A stretch of 64,000 nucleotides of DNA from Acanthacorydalis orientalis (GCA_034766995.1 CM068318.1:38600956-38664955), one strand, 5' to 3'. Numbered from the stretch's first letter, positions 38,162-51,666 are shown. A program made the numbers and translations. Notes: generated by a model not told the origin, from the letters alone.

Positions 38162-40153
38162 TTAGTATCTGCGAGGTGGCATCATGTCTCTGCCAAGACC
38201 GGCCGGTCCGCCGGAATAGCTACAAATAAAATGGAACAGAGCGTAATTAGCTTAAAGCACTTTTGTTATCCTCATTTTTCACATGTATTGTTATCGTTGA
38301 AGTAATTAAATGTGTAGTCAGATAGTTTATATGTTTATAAGACGAATACAAATTATTATTAAATACACAAATCTTTAAGTAATATACTAGAAAGATTAAA
38401 ATTAAATTAAATAATAATAATAAACATTCATTTCATCTCATTATATGTTTGTATCGATCCTTTGGCCTAAAATTACAAAGATAAGTTTTAATATGTTCAT
38501 GCTTACGGTCACGTTCGCATTCGAAAATCCTAATAACCTACTTTTAAATACATTAAATGAAAATCGCAAGAAGTATCTAATTTTCGAGAATGAAACGAAC
38601 GTAGCAACTATAAGTACAAATTACTACAAACTATTCGACTACAAAACGTCATAACGATTTATATTTTTAGAACGGCATTTTATAATAAATCCAAATTCAA
38701 ATAACGTACAACTCAAGTTCGTTTACACGCACTTTTATTTAGCTACCGAAGTACTGGTTATCATTAAAGATACTGATGTACAAATCAAATATTATATTTA
38801 CCGTGCTCCATAATTTCCATCTCGATCTCCATAACCATTTCTGTCACCATATCCTGGAACTCCTCCTATAATAACACCTCGCCTACGACACAAAATTGCT
38901 ATTTTTAACATTTTGAATCATAATCATGTTAAATAATACACATTCTATTAAATCACAAACTTACATCCCAGGACCAGTATATGAATCAGGAGGTGGTCGT
39001 CGGTCAAACAGCGGTTGCATTGGGGGCATTGGTCCTCTACCTCTGGGTCGATCTCCATACTGGTTTCTATCATTTAGTGGTGGTCTTCTATCTTCGCCTC
39101 CTAATGCCTGTCTACGATTGTCAATTGCAGGTCTTCGATCATCCATCAACGGTCTGCGTTCTTCACCGAGAGGTCTTCGATCGTCCATTAGAGGCCGATG
39201 TTCATTCATCAAAGGGCGTCGTTCTTCTAAAAGAGGTCTACGGTCATCAAGTGTGCTCCGGTCATCCATTAAAGGGCGTCGACTTCCTAACAATGACCTA
39301 TGATCTTCATTGGGAGGTCTACGGTCATTCATCATAGATCTTCTATCAGTCATCGCAGGTCGAGATTCTATTCCACTCCCTGGATACGGTCGTCTTTCAT
39401 CTGAGAACGACCCTCTGTTATCAAATGGACCTCTATTATCATTGTAATTATTTCCATAATTACTGTTTGGTCCATAACCTCGATCTGGACCTGGGCCATT
39501 CATTCCCATTGGAGGTGGTCCTCCAATTGGACCTGGTCCCATCATTGGACCAGCATTAGGTCCACCGGAATACGGTCCTGATCCATAATCCGTACGGTCA
39601 TTAAATCCCACAGGACCACCACCATTGTTTATTCCCATAGGTCTCCTAGTAAAATCTCCACCATAGTGACCTGGTCCACCAGGTCGTGGACCAACATCTC
39701 TTCCACGGATTGGCCCTGGGCCAGGTGGCATTCTTCTTGGCCCAAAAGTTCCATCTCTATTGTTCATTGGTTGTCTCATTATACCTCTAGGCGGACCATT
39801 TCGATCCATTGGTCCCGGCCTACGTAGACCCCCGCCCATAATACCGGGAGTTTTTGGTGGTTTCGGTCGACCTTTTTCAACAGATATTCTTGTTCCCTTG
39901 AATTGAGAGTTATTTAGTTCTTCAATAGCTTTTATTGCCAAATTTGGCTGTTTTAAATGTAAAAAACCGCATCTTTTGACAATATCACAATGAACTATTG
40001 GTCCGTAGGGCTCAAATAAAAGACGTAACTCATCAGTTGTTGTGTTGTCAGGAAGACTTCCAACAAATACTTTAAACTGTAACAATATTTAAAAATATAC
40101 AACATGTTTAAATAAACTACAATATATTTAATATTTACCAAATTAGCAGACAT
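38162..40153 (-). CDS. RRM-containing Arg/Gly/Pro-rich RNA-binding protein
   Basis: Four coding exons: 40139-40153 (only five codons), 38965-40076, 38802-38882 and 38162-38219, giving 421 aa. One RNA recognition motif lies at residues 6-75, with RNP2 KVFVGSLP and RNP1-like KRCGFLHLK. It most resembles the lark/RBM4/RBM14 type of RRM, which binds RNA through its beta sheet. The rest is disordered: a Pro/Gly/Met/Asn-rich part (about residues 85-215), then an unusual run of Arg/Asp repeats (DDRRPL, EERRPL, DNRRQ) at about 250-345, and an RGG-like tail ending PPRRY. Such regions usually drive RNA and self-association in splicing or RNP granules; this is inference. It is divergently paired with MTG1, with 489 bp between start codons. 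Family name not certain. Confidence 0.87.
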
Positions 40154-40642
40154 TTTCTTTACTTAACAACGACAGGACCGAAATGATTTACAAATGGCGT
40201 CTTAAATTCGCCTAACGCTATTCCACACTTTAATAATTCTGCGGCAAAAGTCGATGTACTACAACCGGAAAAACCTTTACGGAAATAATATTGACGTATA
40301 GAGCGTCATTTCTTCTTCTTTACACTTATCAACGCGGTATTTTTAATTACGTTTCAATGTCAAAAATATAATTTTATGATTTTAAAGTATCATTTTAAAT
40401 TTCATTTTTGTTTACTTATCATAATACTTTTTTAACATTTTGATTGCACTGTTAATATTAAGAAGATGAACATTAAACTAGTGTAAAGTAAATTATTGTT
40501 TATACTGTGGTCAAACGTCAATGACAAATTTAAAACAATGTGTTTCCTATGTTTAATGTCATGTCATAATTAGGCGAATTTGGTAAAAAAAAAAACGAAT
40601 TGATTTGATAATTTTAGAGCGTTCTAATATTTATTTAAAAAT
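40154..40642. promoter_or_regulatory. Shared divergent 5' flank of the RRM gene and MTG1
   Basis: 489 bp between two start codons facing away from each other, so promoters for both genes probably lie here. The half next to the RRM gene is less AT-rich. No specific factor sites could be assigned. Confidence 0.5.
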
Positions 40643-41608
40643 ATGACCCAAATTAATAAATCTATAACCTCAATAAAATTCCGAGACACTTTTCGATGTG
40701 TACATAAAGAATTATTACGATGGTTTCCTGGTCATATGGGTAAAGGATTAAAGCAAATGCAACAAAAGTTAAAAACAGTTGATTGTATCATCGAAGTACA
40801 TGACGCCAGAATTCCTTTCTCAGGTCGAAATAAAGACTTCAAATTTACAATTGGTACTATAAAACCTCATGTTTTAGTATTAAACAAAAGCGATCTAATT
40901 GATAAACAATTGAGAAATAAAATTGATAGAAAATTAAAGTACGAAAATATTCAACATGTTGTATATACAAATTGTAAAAATCAAAAATGTTCGGGAGTAC
41001 GAAAGCTTTTGCCATTAGTCCAGGATTTAATACAGAATTCAAATCGTTATAGCCGAAATGAAAAAACAGACTTTTGTGTCATGACTATTGGAGTACCGAA
41101 TGTAGGAAAATCATCTCTTGTGAATGTTTTACGAAATATAAATTTGTACAAGACTGGAGCATCCCATGTTGGGGCTGTACCTGGAATTACTAAAAGTGTT
41201 TCAACAAGAATCAAGATATGCAATGATCCATCTGTTTATTTACTTGATACACCAGGTATCTTAACACCTGACATAAGAGACACTGATGCTGGTTTGAAAT
41301 TAGCTTTATGTTCATGTCTCCATGATCATTTAGTAGGAGAAGAAATTATAGCTGATTATCTATTATACTGGCTTAATAAACAAAATCTGTTTAATTATGT
41401 TGATTTAGTTGGTTTAAATGCACCATCGGATGATATAGGGGAAGTTTTATCAACTATTGCTATAAAACTAAATAAAACAAAAATTATTCGCAACTACGAA
41501 GGAAGACATATTAAGGTACCTGATTTAGTAGCAGCTGCTTTATTTATGCTTCAAACATTTAGAAAAGGAGCATTGGGAAAAATATGTTTAGATAGTGACA
41601 TAATTTAA
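40643..41608 (+). CDS. MTG1: Mitochondrial ribosome-associated GTPase 1 (MTG1)
   Basis: Single-exon gene of 321 aa. It belongs to the YlqF/MTG1 family of circularly permuted GTPases that help mature the large mitochondrial ribosomal subunit at the inner membrane. The motif order is permuted as expected: G4 LNKSD at residues 80-84 comes before G1 GVPNVGKSS at 150-158 and G3 DTPG at 202-205. The family hallmark WFPGHMGKGLKQM is near the N-terminus (27-39) and DCIIEVHDARIPFSGRN follows. The N-terminal 25 residues are basic and hydroxylated, compatible with a mitochondrial targeting sequence. An AATAAA signal lies about 45 bp after the stop. The lack of introns is unusual beside intron-rich neighbours but the frame is intact. 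Confidence 0.95.
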   Translation: MTQINKSITSIKFRDTFRCVHKELLRWFPGHMGKGLKQMQQKLKTVDCIIEVHDARIPFSGRNKDFKFTIGTIKPHVLVLNKSDLIDKQLRNKIDRKLKYENIQHVVYTNCKNQKCSGVRKLLPLVQDLIQNSNRYSRNEKTDFCVMTIGVPNVGKSSLVNVLRNINLYKTGASHVGAVPGITKSVSTRIKICNDPSVYLLDTPGILTPDIRDTDAGLKLALCSCLHDHLVGEEIIADYLLYWLNKQNLFNYVDLVGLNAPSDDIGEVLSTIAIKLNKTKIIRNYEGRHIKVPDLVAAALFMLQTFRKGALGKICLDSDII

Positions 41609-43460
41609 ATATAGTTAAAAAATATTTGTTCATATAATTTATATAGAATGATTAGTAATAAACATATTATAGAATATGAGTTTGTAATGAAATTATATTC
41701 ATAATCTAGTATCATTTATGTGCTTTTAATGACCTCATAAATATTTATATAATATAATAATTTGTTTGTTATTTCATTGTCATTATAAAAATAATATGGA
41801 AAGTTTATTATTAGACAATATGTTCTAACAGTGCCTAAATTCACTTTACAAATGAATTATTTTTTCATATCACAAATCACAAAAAAGTTATGTTGTGTAT
41901 TTTTTTATGGAGTGAAAAAAAATTCATTTGTAAAAATAAGACATTACACTTTCATTATTTTTACATAAATAAAATAGGATGAAGCACCTCATTTTTGGCA
42001 CATTCATAAAAATTAAATTATGTTTGAAATTACAGGTTTTTTTTTCATTTCAAAGCTTATTCTTTTATTTTGGATCCTTTCTGAAGAATAGTCATTTCGC
42101 TTCCAAAAAATTTATATGAAACTCCTAAGGTTGACAATGTATTTATTTCAAGATTTTTTTAATTACTACATTATATTTTTATTTCCTTCAATTATTGACA
42201 GTAAATATACTATAAAAATGTTATATTATAAACAAGTATAAATAATAATATATAAAACTTCAGTGTTCAATACAAAAACAAATTAATAGTGAGATTATAA
42301 TCAAATTTACACCAGACTAGTGAATAAAGTAATAAATTATCATATATGAATAAATGATGAATAGTATAATTTTATTATTGAAAAACAATTTTTTTGTTAA
42401 GAATTAACCATTTATAATTTGAAATGAAATAAAATTATACAGATAGAGAGAATTTGCACCTTGCTTATTGACATTTGTGGACGATGATTCATTTTCACTC
42501 TGCAAAATTAAATTCCAGAAAAAATATGCATAAATTAGCACAAAAATAATTTTAGAAAAAATATAGTCATTTTACATAATGAAACTTGATAATGTAGTAA
42601 TAGAAAACACTTCTATATTGGATAAAATTTCTCATGTAAACATAAACCAAAATATATTTTAAAGAAACTTTTACTTATCATGATTAGAACATAAATAAAG
42701 TCTAGATTATAATATCGTATTAAAGACGATGAAAGTAAGGTTAAATTATCACATTATAAAATATCATTTATTTTTTTTTCTGTTTAAATATAAAAATGTG
42801 TTTGTTATATCTTTTTTTGCGACGAATTTAAAAATAATAATACTAAATCTTATAAACTGAGCCAATTGTAACTAAACTTCTTTTCAAGTGTAAAATAAGT
42901 ACATATGTGACAGGTTAAATTATATATTTTTTAAATCTCTAATTTATTGCATAATGGTAACATCAAAATATTGTATCTATAGTCATTAAATCATTTTATA
43001 ATTTATTAATATAATTGTGAATGGTATTTATTTATAATTGTGGATCAGTTAACACAGAAGCAATATGTATTATCAGGTAATACAATGTTTTGATAAAATT
43101 CAAGATTTTTTGTTATATTTATAACTTTATTTAATTGATGTTTATTTCTCACTTCATAAATAATTTAATTGAATACCCTATTACGTTGCAAGTTATTTTA
43201 CATGGAAAAATGAAGCCCAAACCAAAGAGTTAAATATGTAACTTGTAATTAATGTTCTCACGTAGCTTAGAAATGTTGTAAATAAAATCAGAATAGTAAC
43301 GATATATTGAATATTTTAATTATTAATTAATATATGTCTATAGTAGATTAATAAATATTATTTATTTTTTTTTATTAAATCAAACCAATGGTAATTGTGT
43401 GCTTAAGATGATATGTTGGCAACCATTTGGTAATGTTGGTGTCTATTAAGAGTTGACCGT

Positions 43461-43546
43461 TTAACACTTGGACGCCGGCGCTGTAATTTGTATTTTACTT
43501 CATTTGTTTGTTTACCACAGATGATACGCCGGCATCAAAGTGTTAA
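43461..43546. mobile_element. Tiny piggyBac-type MITE (86 bp)
   Basis: Starts TTAACACTTGGACGCCGGC and ends GCCGGCATCAAAGTGTTAA, an inverted pair with three mismatches including the TTAA target on both sides. It is a GC-rich island in AT-rich DNA. The internal part is only about 48 bp and non-coding. Confidence 0.7.
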
Positions 43547-46380
43547 ACAGAAAAAAAGAATTTACGATTATAATAAACGTGAAAATAAGAAAATATAAAG
43601 AACACTTTTTCGAAATATTTATTTACAATTTGAATAAGTAAATTACGTCCTATACCAATCAAGCATGTAATTTTTTTTCAATTTTTCATCACGTTTATTA
43701 TTATTATTATTTGATCTTTTTCTTAATTATATTATATAACATTTTTTCTGTATATTTATTTTCCTATAGTGTAAAGTAAATAAATAAATCGTATAAGAAA
43801 CTTATACTTTTCTTAATTTTGAAATTTTTTATGCTGTTGTGACTATGAATAAAAAATTGTCAATTTTGATTATTGATATTAGATATATTTAATACCACAA
43901 ATGCTAGAAAAAAAGTATATTGATGATGCTCAGGAGAAGACAGGTTGAAAAATGTTATTTTTCAGGAGAACAACGTAAAGATTTTTGTTTTCTAATTTTA
44001 TGAGCTTAATTGTTCTTATAATTATCAACGATAACGTTTTTGATATAAAAAATGCACAATCCGAGGAATTTTAACACTCAAGTTGCATTTTTCGACTGTT
44101 ACTTTTCTAGTACATCATTGTTGATGTAAGAATGTACGATAAAACTCGGCTCGAACCCATGACATTTTTCACAGTAACATGATACAATATCATCATGATC
44201 AATGTTAACATTTGATAGTAGTGTAGACATTATATGTATTGCATTATAATTTGCTATTGTTTTTGAGTAAAGATATTCTACTGTTGACACTAAGATGTTA
44301 CGAAAGTTATCTTAAATTTCTATTCATAATTTATTTGTTAATTTAGACAAACTGTCCAGAAAGTGCCTTTGAAGATATAAGATACATTTTCAGAATATTT
44401 AAAAAAGTGTCAATAATAATTTTAGGTAGAAAAAATCAGTCATGTATATTTTTTTTGTGGTTTTAAAATTTGATATCCAGAGTTATCCAGAGTTGTTTTT
44501 TTCACATCAAATTTCTCACAAACATGTAACGAAGGATACTTGTAACTCTAATTTTTTGTATTGAATTTTTACTTTTTTCGTTTATGTATTTTTTTGCAAT
44601 AAGAAAAAATAACAATAAATCTTAGATGATAACAGATGAAAACATAACAATAAATCTGTTAGATCGGGGGGGGGGGGGAGGAGGGTCGTTAAATTAAGGA
44701 TTTATTTTATTAAAACCTTTGTTAATTTATCCTATAAGTAGGTATAAAAAATCACAATCACTGGTATTATAAGAGAATATTATATATACTGTATTCATAA
44801 TGAAAATAGTTTTCGTGTAATGTAATAAATTGATTTTATTTGTGGTACAAAACACGTAAATTAGCATGACTAATTGAAATTCAAAGTCATTTGTTGATTG
44901 AAACTTTTAATTAATTAATTGACTATTCGTTATGCGATTATTGTTTTTGAAAAATAAGTTTTATAACTTAATCAGTTATTTAATTTTAAATAAGTATATT
45001 AAAAATATATTGACGTATATTTGATTGTAGATAAATGATTACAGATATCACAGTCATAAAACACTTCATATTCGAAAAGTATATTAATTTTACATACACA
45101 GAGAGATTAATGTAATCAAGACTGAAGTAATTCAAGAGCTCTGTAAAAAGAAAAGAAAACTGGCTTTATTCTTGAAATAAATTTTTATAATCACGTAATG
45201 AATTTTATTGAATTCACATTGAAAATTTTGTTATTCGTTCAACTCGCTTCCTCTCCCCCAGACTAAATCCTGAGTGCTCCCATGTCTGATTAGTAACATG
45301 ATCACCTTTTTTGAAAATAAAAATACGATACTATTAAACTATACTTGTTTTTATAAATATTTTTTAAATCATTACCCCTCCTCACAGTTTGCTGTCTGAA
45401 TCCGGTTTGACATTTGCCAAACATTACAACCGATTGATCAGCATCGTTATTTAGTTATGTGTTATAATGCCGACTAATTGATTATAATTTGAAATTTAAC
45501 TTTGTGGTGTTTTTCATTATGAAATATTCTCAAATATACAAGGAATTTAAATTAATGTATAATGAATTTAATTAAAATTAGAATGAATTTAAATTCATTC
45601 AATGAATGTAAGTTAATTTCCTTATAATGTATATTGTATTGTATGTTACCTGAAGATCCAAAACTAGAATGAATTAAATTATACACAGAACATTGTTGTA
45701 GTGAATGATACATTAACATTCATTCTGCACATTCGAATGACCTCAGAAAGTCAATTTATATGCATTTATGTGTCTGCGTGAAATAATGTTTTCATCGACA
45801 TAATTAATATTATTATTAAAAATTTGTCTTATTTGGGTTTTCAGTTATTAATATTAGACAAAATTATAATGTCAATTTTTGTAACGTTTTGGATTTTTTA
45901 ATGATAAAATTAGTGATATCATTGATTGTTAATGATTACTAAAGGCAAACAATTACTTGGTAAATATTTTAAAGTTTTATCATCAGAGCGGTTCAAAGCG
46001 CTCGGCTTTTGAGAATTTTGTAATTTGTTTACGCCAGTAACAAAGGAATATTAAAATCTATCTACGGTGCGTTGTTTACTTAACATAAAAATTGTATTAT
46101 TGGGTGTCTATTTGCAGGGGTTGTAGTATTTTACGATATACATTTTAATATTTTTTTTACTGGTACTTGCTAAATCAATGTTCAATAAACATAAATCAAC
46201 AATAATAGGAATATTAATAAAAAGTAAGAGAATCATTTCCAGAGAAATGCTTTTCCTCAAACAACGACCATTGGACACAATGTTCTTTTTTGATACATAT
46301 AATGAAATATAGCTTGTGTCGTTTACTTAAAAAAAATAGTTTTAATACTTTCTATTTATATTAAAGATCAGATGTAAATT

Positions 46381-46640
46381 TAGAAACAAAAAAGCTGTTG
46401 ATCATAGCAGCACCAAAGATGTTAATACATTTGACCAATTGCCCAGTATCAGTATCTGACTACCTCTTGCTTTATTTGAGGATATCTTAAATGTTTCTGG
46501 CGTAAATGATTATTTAATAGCACTGCTATCTTGAATAATAATGAAATGACAAGAGGAAGAGGCCCGACAGAAGATTTGTGTTTCTGTACAACTTTAGTAA
46601 GAAGTTTATGAAACTTTGTATTAAAAAAACGATACAAGTC
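46381..46640 (+). pseudogene. piggyBac transposase fossil, C-terminal part
   Basis: Plus-strand pieces in neighbouring frames match the conserved C-terminal part of piggyBac transposases: TKDVNTFDQL (family form TKGGVDTFDQ), then LPLALFEDILNVSGVNDYLI (family form WPLxxFYxxLDIAxxN), then FLYNFSKKFMKLCIKK (family form FLKxLxxxLxxPxI). In-frame stops and frame changes show it is dead. The catalytic part upstream was not recognised. It fits with the TTAA-flanked MITEs in this window. Confidence 0.6.
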
Positions 46641-46673
46641 TTCTTATTTATGCTCTTATTTGGGTCTAATTGT

Positions 46674-46678
<5 letters not shown>

Positions 46679-46731
<53 letters not shown>
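46679..46731. repeat. (TA)n microsatellite
   Basis: TA run directly after the piggyBac fossil. Confidence 0.95.
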
Positions 46732-46737
<6 letters not shown>

Positions 46738-47698
46738 ATATGAGAAATAAACAGTCTTCATCGATTGTCCATTTCAAGACAATAAAGAGGCTGCAAACTT
46801 TACCGTTTTCTGCAAAAAAGTACGTCACGAAATACATTATTTTCCGGACATTACAGTGCGGTCAACATCGTAAAATTATTGCTTAAATAGTAATTGTGTA
46901 ATAAATTATCCAAAAAAACTATTTTCATTTTGGACATTAAGTAAATAAAATTTCAGTTAATTGTAATGAATCTGGCACAAAAAATGTATATGTAAAATAT
47001 TTGTCATTGTTTGGAATATTTTAAAGTGTGTTCATTAAAATTTAATAAATTATTTAATAAAGTAATAAAACATTGCTATTCAATTTTACTGATAAGAAAA
47101 AATAACACCCCATTGTACGAATTTCATACGATTGTATTATATATGTTTAAATGATTATAAAAAGTTGTAGTATTCTAAGATAAAAGATAAACATGTTTGA
47201 ATGCAAATTTGTTCAGAATGTAATATTTTGATTGAATACTCGAAAATAAAATACTAGTTACATAAGAAAAAAAATATAAAAACATTAAATATTACTACAA
47301 GTCGTGTAACTGTTGTGTAAAATTAACAAATTCAATCGAAATTTTCATCAGAAATGAATATGAAATAATAAAAAACTACTTTACGAACAAAAATAAAATT
47401 AAAAGTCAAACAATTTTCCATTTCAATTTGTTTAAATATCTTATAGGTTTTACGTGTATAACAATATAAGTGTAATTGAAAAACATTCTCTTTCATGTAA
47501 TTGTTGCTTATTCATTTTTATATACAATTATAAAGTATACATTATTGTCTTTTTTAAAATAGACAAAAAATGCCATTTATTATTTTTAGTTAAATTCTTT
47601 AGAGTAGAAAACAAGGTATTAGATTTATATCTATTATTTTTATAGATATATTTTATTTATTTTCTTTTTAAAGTTTTTTGTTACTTTGTATTCATAGT

Positions 47699-47699
<1 letters not shown>

Positions 47700-47767
<68 letters not shown>
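47700..47767. repeat. Compound (TC)n(TA)n microsatellite
   Basis: TC run joined to a TA run, like the one at 31440-31492. Confidence 0.95.
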
Positions 47768-47769
<2 letters not shown>

Positions 47770-48325
47770 TCTTGAATGATGTATGTATAAAATATCTGAA
47801 TTCAGTATCGATAATCATTCTTTTTATAAAAAATAGTTAATTGGCTAAGAATGCAATTTTTAAATATAACAGAGTACATCTTCAGAATTAAACGTATATT
47901 TAAAATCGAAAACCTCAAGCGTAAATTTAAATTAAAAAAATAATATTTAGGAAGTAATAGAAGAATGAAAACAGACAAGAAAAGTGATAAGATTCGTGCA
48001 ATTAATCGATTTGTATTAGTGTTTTTTTTTGTAGGGAGAATTAGAATTAGATATAACATCAAAATCATCGTAATTGGTTTTAATACAAGTATGCGAGAAG
48101 AAAATATTTCGAAAGTAACACAAAGGTGTGCAGAGTGTATTTAATAATCGGAAAAAATAGATGAGTGTTCAATGAAATGCCAGTTTAATTTTTAAGAAAA
48201 AATAAAATGAATATACAAAGATTTTTGATAAATTTTTAATATTTTTTTGGTTGATTCTTTATCGCCAAAATGTTTGGTACTATTTCTAATGTCACTAAAT
48301 ATAAATATATAATTATCCATAATAC

Positions 48326-48366
<41 letters not shown>

Positions 48367-48743
48367 GTGATGGACACGGTATATCATACGATTCGAAGTA
48401 GAACATAAAACAAATTTCATTTTTCATTTTTATTGTGGTGGGAGATGAATGAAAGTTTGTGAAGTAGCTTACACGTGCTAGTTGACCAGGAACTGTTAAG
48501 ATGTATATGTTAGTTATTTTGTATAAAAAGTATGAATTTCATTTAAATTCTATTTTTTGCACAAAATGTATAGTATACGAATATGATGAGTGAAATTAAA
48601 ATTTTAATAATTTATCAAAATATGCTTACAACTGATGAATAATTTTTTTGATGTACAATAGAAACCATCGGAATTGTTAAAACCTTTTTAAAGATTAAAA
48701 ATATTAGAATTGTGATTGACTGACTAGATATATTTATTTCAAG

Positions 48744-48932
48744 ATGTTCGCAAGAATTACATTTTATCCATCATTGGTGTACAATGTGATGATGGAAAAA
48801 ATTTCAAGTAGAAGATGGTACGACAGAATAGATGAACATGTTATTCTTGGAGCATTACCTTTTCCTAGTATGACAACTAAGGCAAGTTTTTGAACAAATT
48901 TTATATTATTTATTTTTTTAATACATAAATTG

Positions 48933-49000
<68 letters not shown>

Positions 49001-49475
49001 TATTACTATATATAAAATAGCTGTCAATTTTTATTTAAAAAAACGTGTCCACTTTTTTAAAGTTTAAGGATATATTTATATTTATTTGATTATTGCATCA
49101 TTAATTTTTGAATTGCAAGACATAAATACTTTAAATCTCACATACAGCTAATTTGTATCAATGTATTATTTTTTTTTTATTTTCATTAGTTAAATTATTG
49201 TAAAATACTGCAAACAATTTTATTAATCGATTAAAATGTTTATTAATCCTGTTTTTGTACAACACACACACACGTATATATATATATAAAAAATTTAAAA
49301 CTGGCCTTACAATCTTAACATCCGACCATTAATACAAACGGTACAAATCAAATAAGAAATTATATATAGAATACAAAAATGTATGCTAATAACCTTTTAA
49401 TCAAAGAAAAAAATGATTAAGAGAAAGTAATAAAAATGTTTGATGATGCTATTTCAAAACTTTAGTGACTTTTAA

Positions 49476-49554
<79 letters not shown>

Positions 49555-49992
49555 ATTTGCTATTTGTTTGTTTTTAGTAGTATTTGTTCATATCAACATT
49601 GATGTTTAAGCTATTATTAGGATCAACTATAAAAAAAATATTAGAAAATGAATATACGAAATCTTAACTAATAAGTATACATGGTGATTCGCTTAGTTTG
49701 ACGTATTTTTTTTCTTTTATTCAAGTTTTTTATACTTTCAAAATTAAAGTTACTAAATGTCTGTGCTCTATTCGAAAGACAGTTTTTATATATGTTAAAT
49801 GATCAAATCCGAACTTATAAGTAAACAATCTAATCTGTTAATCATTAATTATTTTCTCACACGGTATATTCAATATTAATGAATTTTTGAGATAATAACT
49901 ATTGAAGTCTATAAAGTGCAATTTAAAGCATATGTAACATCTTTATTTTATTAATTAAAATTTAAAAATCACGATAAAAAATGAATGAGAGC

Positions 49993-50087
<95 letters not shown>

Positions 50088-50518
50088 ATATATATATGTA
50101 TATATGATATGATCGAAATAAATATTCATGATAATTTCATTCTTATACCAGCCTTTAATTCGATTACTCACTAAATTATGATGTCAGTCAATTTTGAAAT
50201 CAGTCATAGATTTGTTTTTTTAAACAAAAAAAACTAACATTTTTTCTAAAATAACAACTTAAATAATTATGGGGAATTCCCACAATTTAATAATATGCTA
50301 AGTAGCATATCATGTAAAAAGAAAAAAATCAGAAATATTGTTATGTAGTTTTTATAAGTGTTTTAGGACGTTTAAGTTTTAAATTGTAAACAGATTAAAA
50401 AGGAACAAAATTGATTGTTGTGCATTATTTTTTTTGACCAAAAAGATATAGTGAGTAAGACTTGTAATCTTATAAATTCACAAATTATATTTTATAATAG
50501 ATTATATAAATGTATATG

Positions 50519-50584
<66 letters not shown>

Positions 50585-51598
50585 TATTGTAAAAATTTGA
50601 AAAAAATGTGTGTTCTTTTACACAAATGACTTTTTTTCAACTTTAAAAATTTTTTTTCGAAAAAATGTTAAATTATTATAAAACATTTTTGATTGTTACT
50701 TATACGTATTTTGATGGCCATGCCATCTTCCTCAGAACATTAAAGTACAGACAATTTATGATTTTTCTGATGAATAAATTTATTTGTGAAAATGAATTTA
50801 ACACAGCGCCACAACTATATTTTATCAGATTCATCAATAATTGTTCAGTGTACATTTTTGATCACAAATTTTTTTTGTGCTTTATAGGATAAAAAACAAT
50901 TCATTTTTGAAAGTGAATTTAGTCACAGTGCCAAAACGGTATTGGCATTCTTTCACTAAAATTCAGTGTCTATTGAAATTGTATTTATTATACCGTTAAA
51001 TTTAGATTGATCATTTTTTTATGTATATTTTGTCATTTAATTCCGAACATAACATCTATCTTAATATTCGTGTTCGATTAGCTGATGATAAACAGAATTT
51101 TATTGATATGTTGCATTCAAATTTATATTTCATTGATAATTATTTACATTGAATCAATTGTTTCATATTGTAAATTTCTAAGTTCAATCATTTTCGCCGT
51201 GGTTTATATTTATAATTAAATATTAATTGTTTATTTGATAACTTCATTACTCGAATGAGCCTAGCAGATTCATAATCATTAAAAAGGCAACGTCATTAAT
51301 ATTTTTGTGATGTGATGTATTGTGTGTGTATCATTATTTCGTTGGTCATGTAACATTCGAAATAAATTTTCTAAGGTTTGGATTTATTATACAGAATTTC
51401 CTTATTTGTTTATATACAACTTTCATATTTATTTACAGTTGGTTAGTAAGATAATACTCATTAGTAATAATTCCACATATATCAGTTAAATGGCAAGAAA
51501 GGATTAAATTTGTTAGTTACATAATATTTTTCTTTCGCACATTTAATTATTATCGTTTTATCTGTATTATTTCTTCTTAAAGAGCCATAATACAAAAC

Positions 51599-51666
<68 letters not shown>

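Larger units (their letters stand above)
41609..48743. other. 7 kb gene-free region
   Basis: AT-rich DNA between MTG1 and PTPMT1. It contains two piggyBac-type remains (43461-43546 and about 46381-46640), a run of 13 G near 44666-44678 followed by AGGAGGG, a near-palindrome at 45540-45623 centred on GAATGAATTTAAATTCATTC, and several microsatellites. A minus-strand open frame at 44099-44290 (63 codons) could not be matched to any family and is not called as a gene. Confidence 0.55.

Noticed and set aside
38926..39337. Two plus-strand open frames opposite the RRM gene, one Arg/Ser-rich
   Set aside because: They are antisense readings of the repeated Arg/Asp block of the RRM protein.
44099..44290. 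63-codon minus-strand open frame with a CYCEKCHGFE segment
   Set aside because: No family was recognised, no splice partners were found, and the length is within what chance allows, though the Cys pairs deserve a translated search.
44666..44678. Run of 13 G followed by AGGAGGG as a possible G-quadruplex
   Set aside because: It is a single homopolymer tract with one short G partner; a stable quadruplex or function cannot be argued, and it may be a sequencing-prone site.
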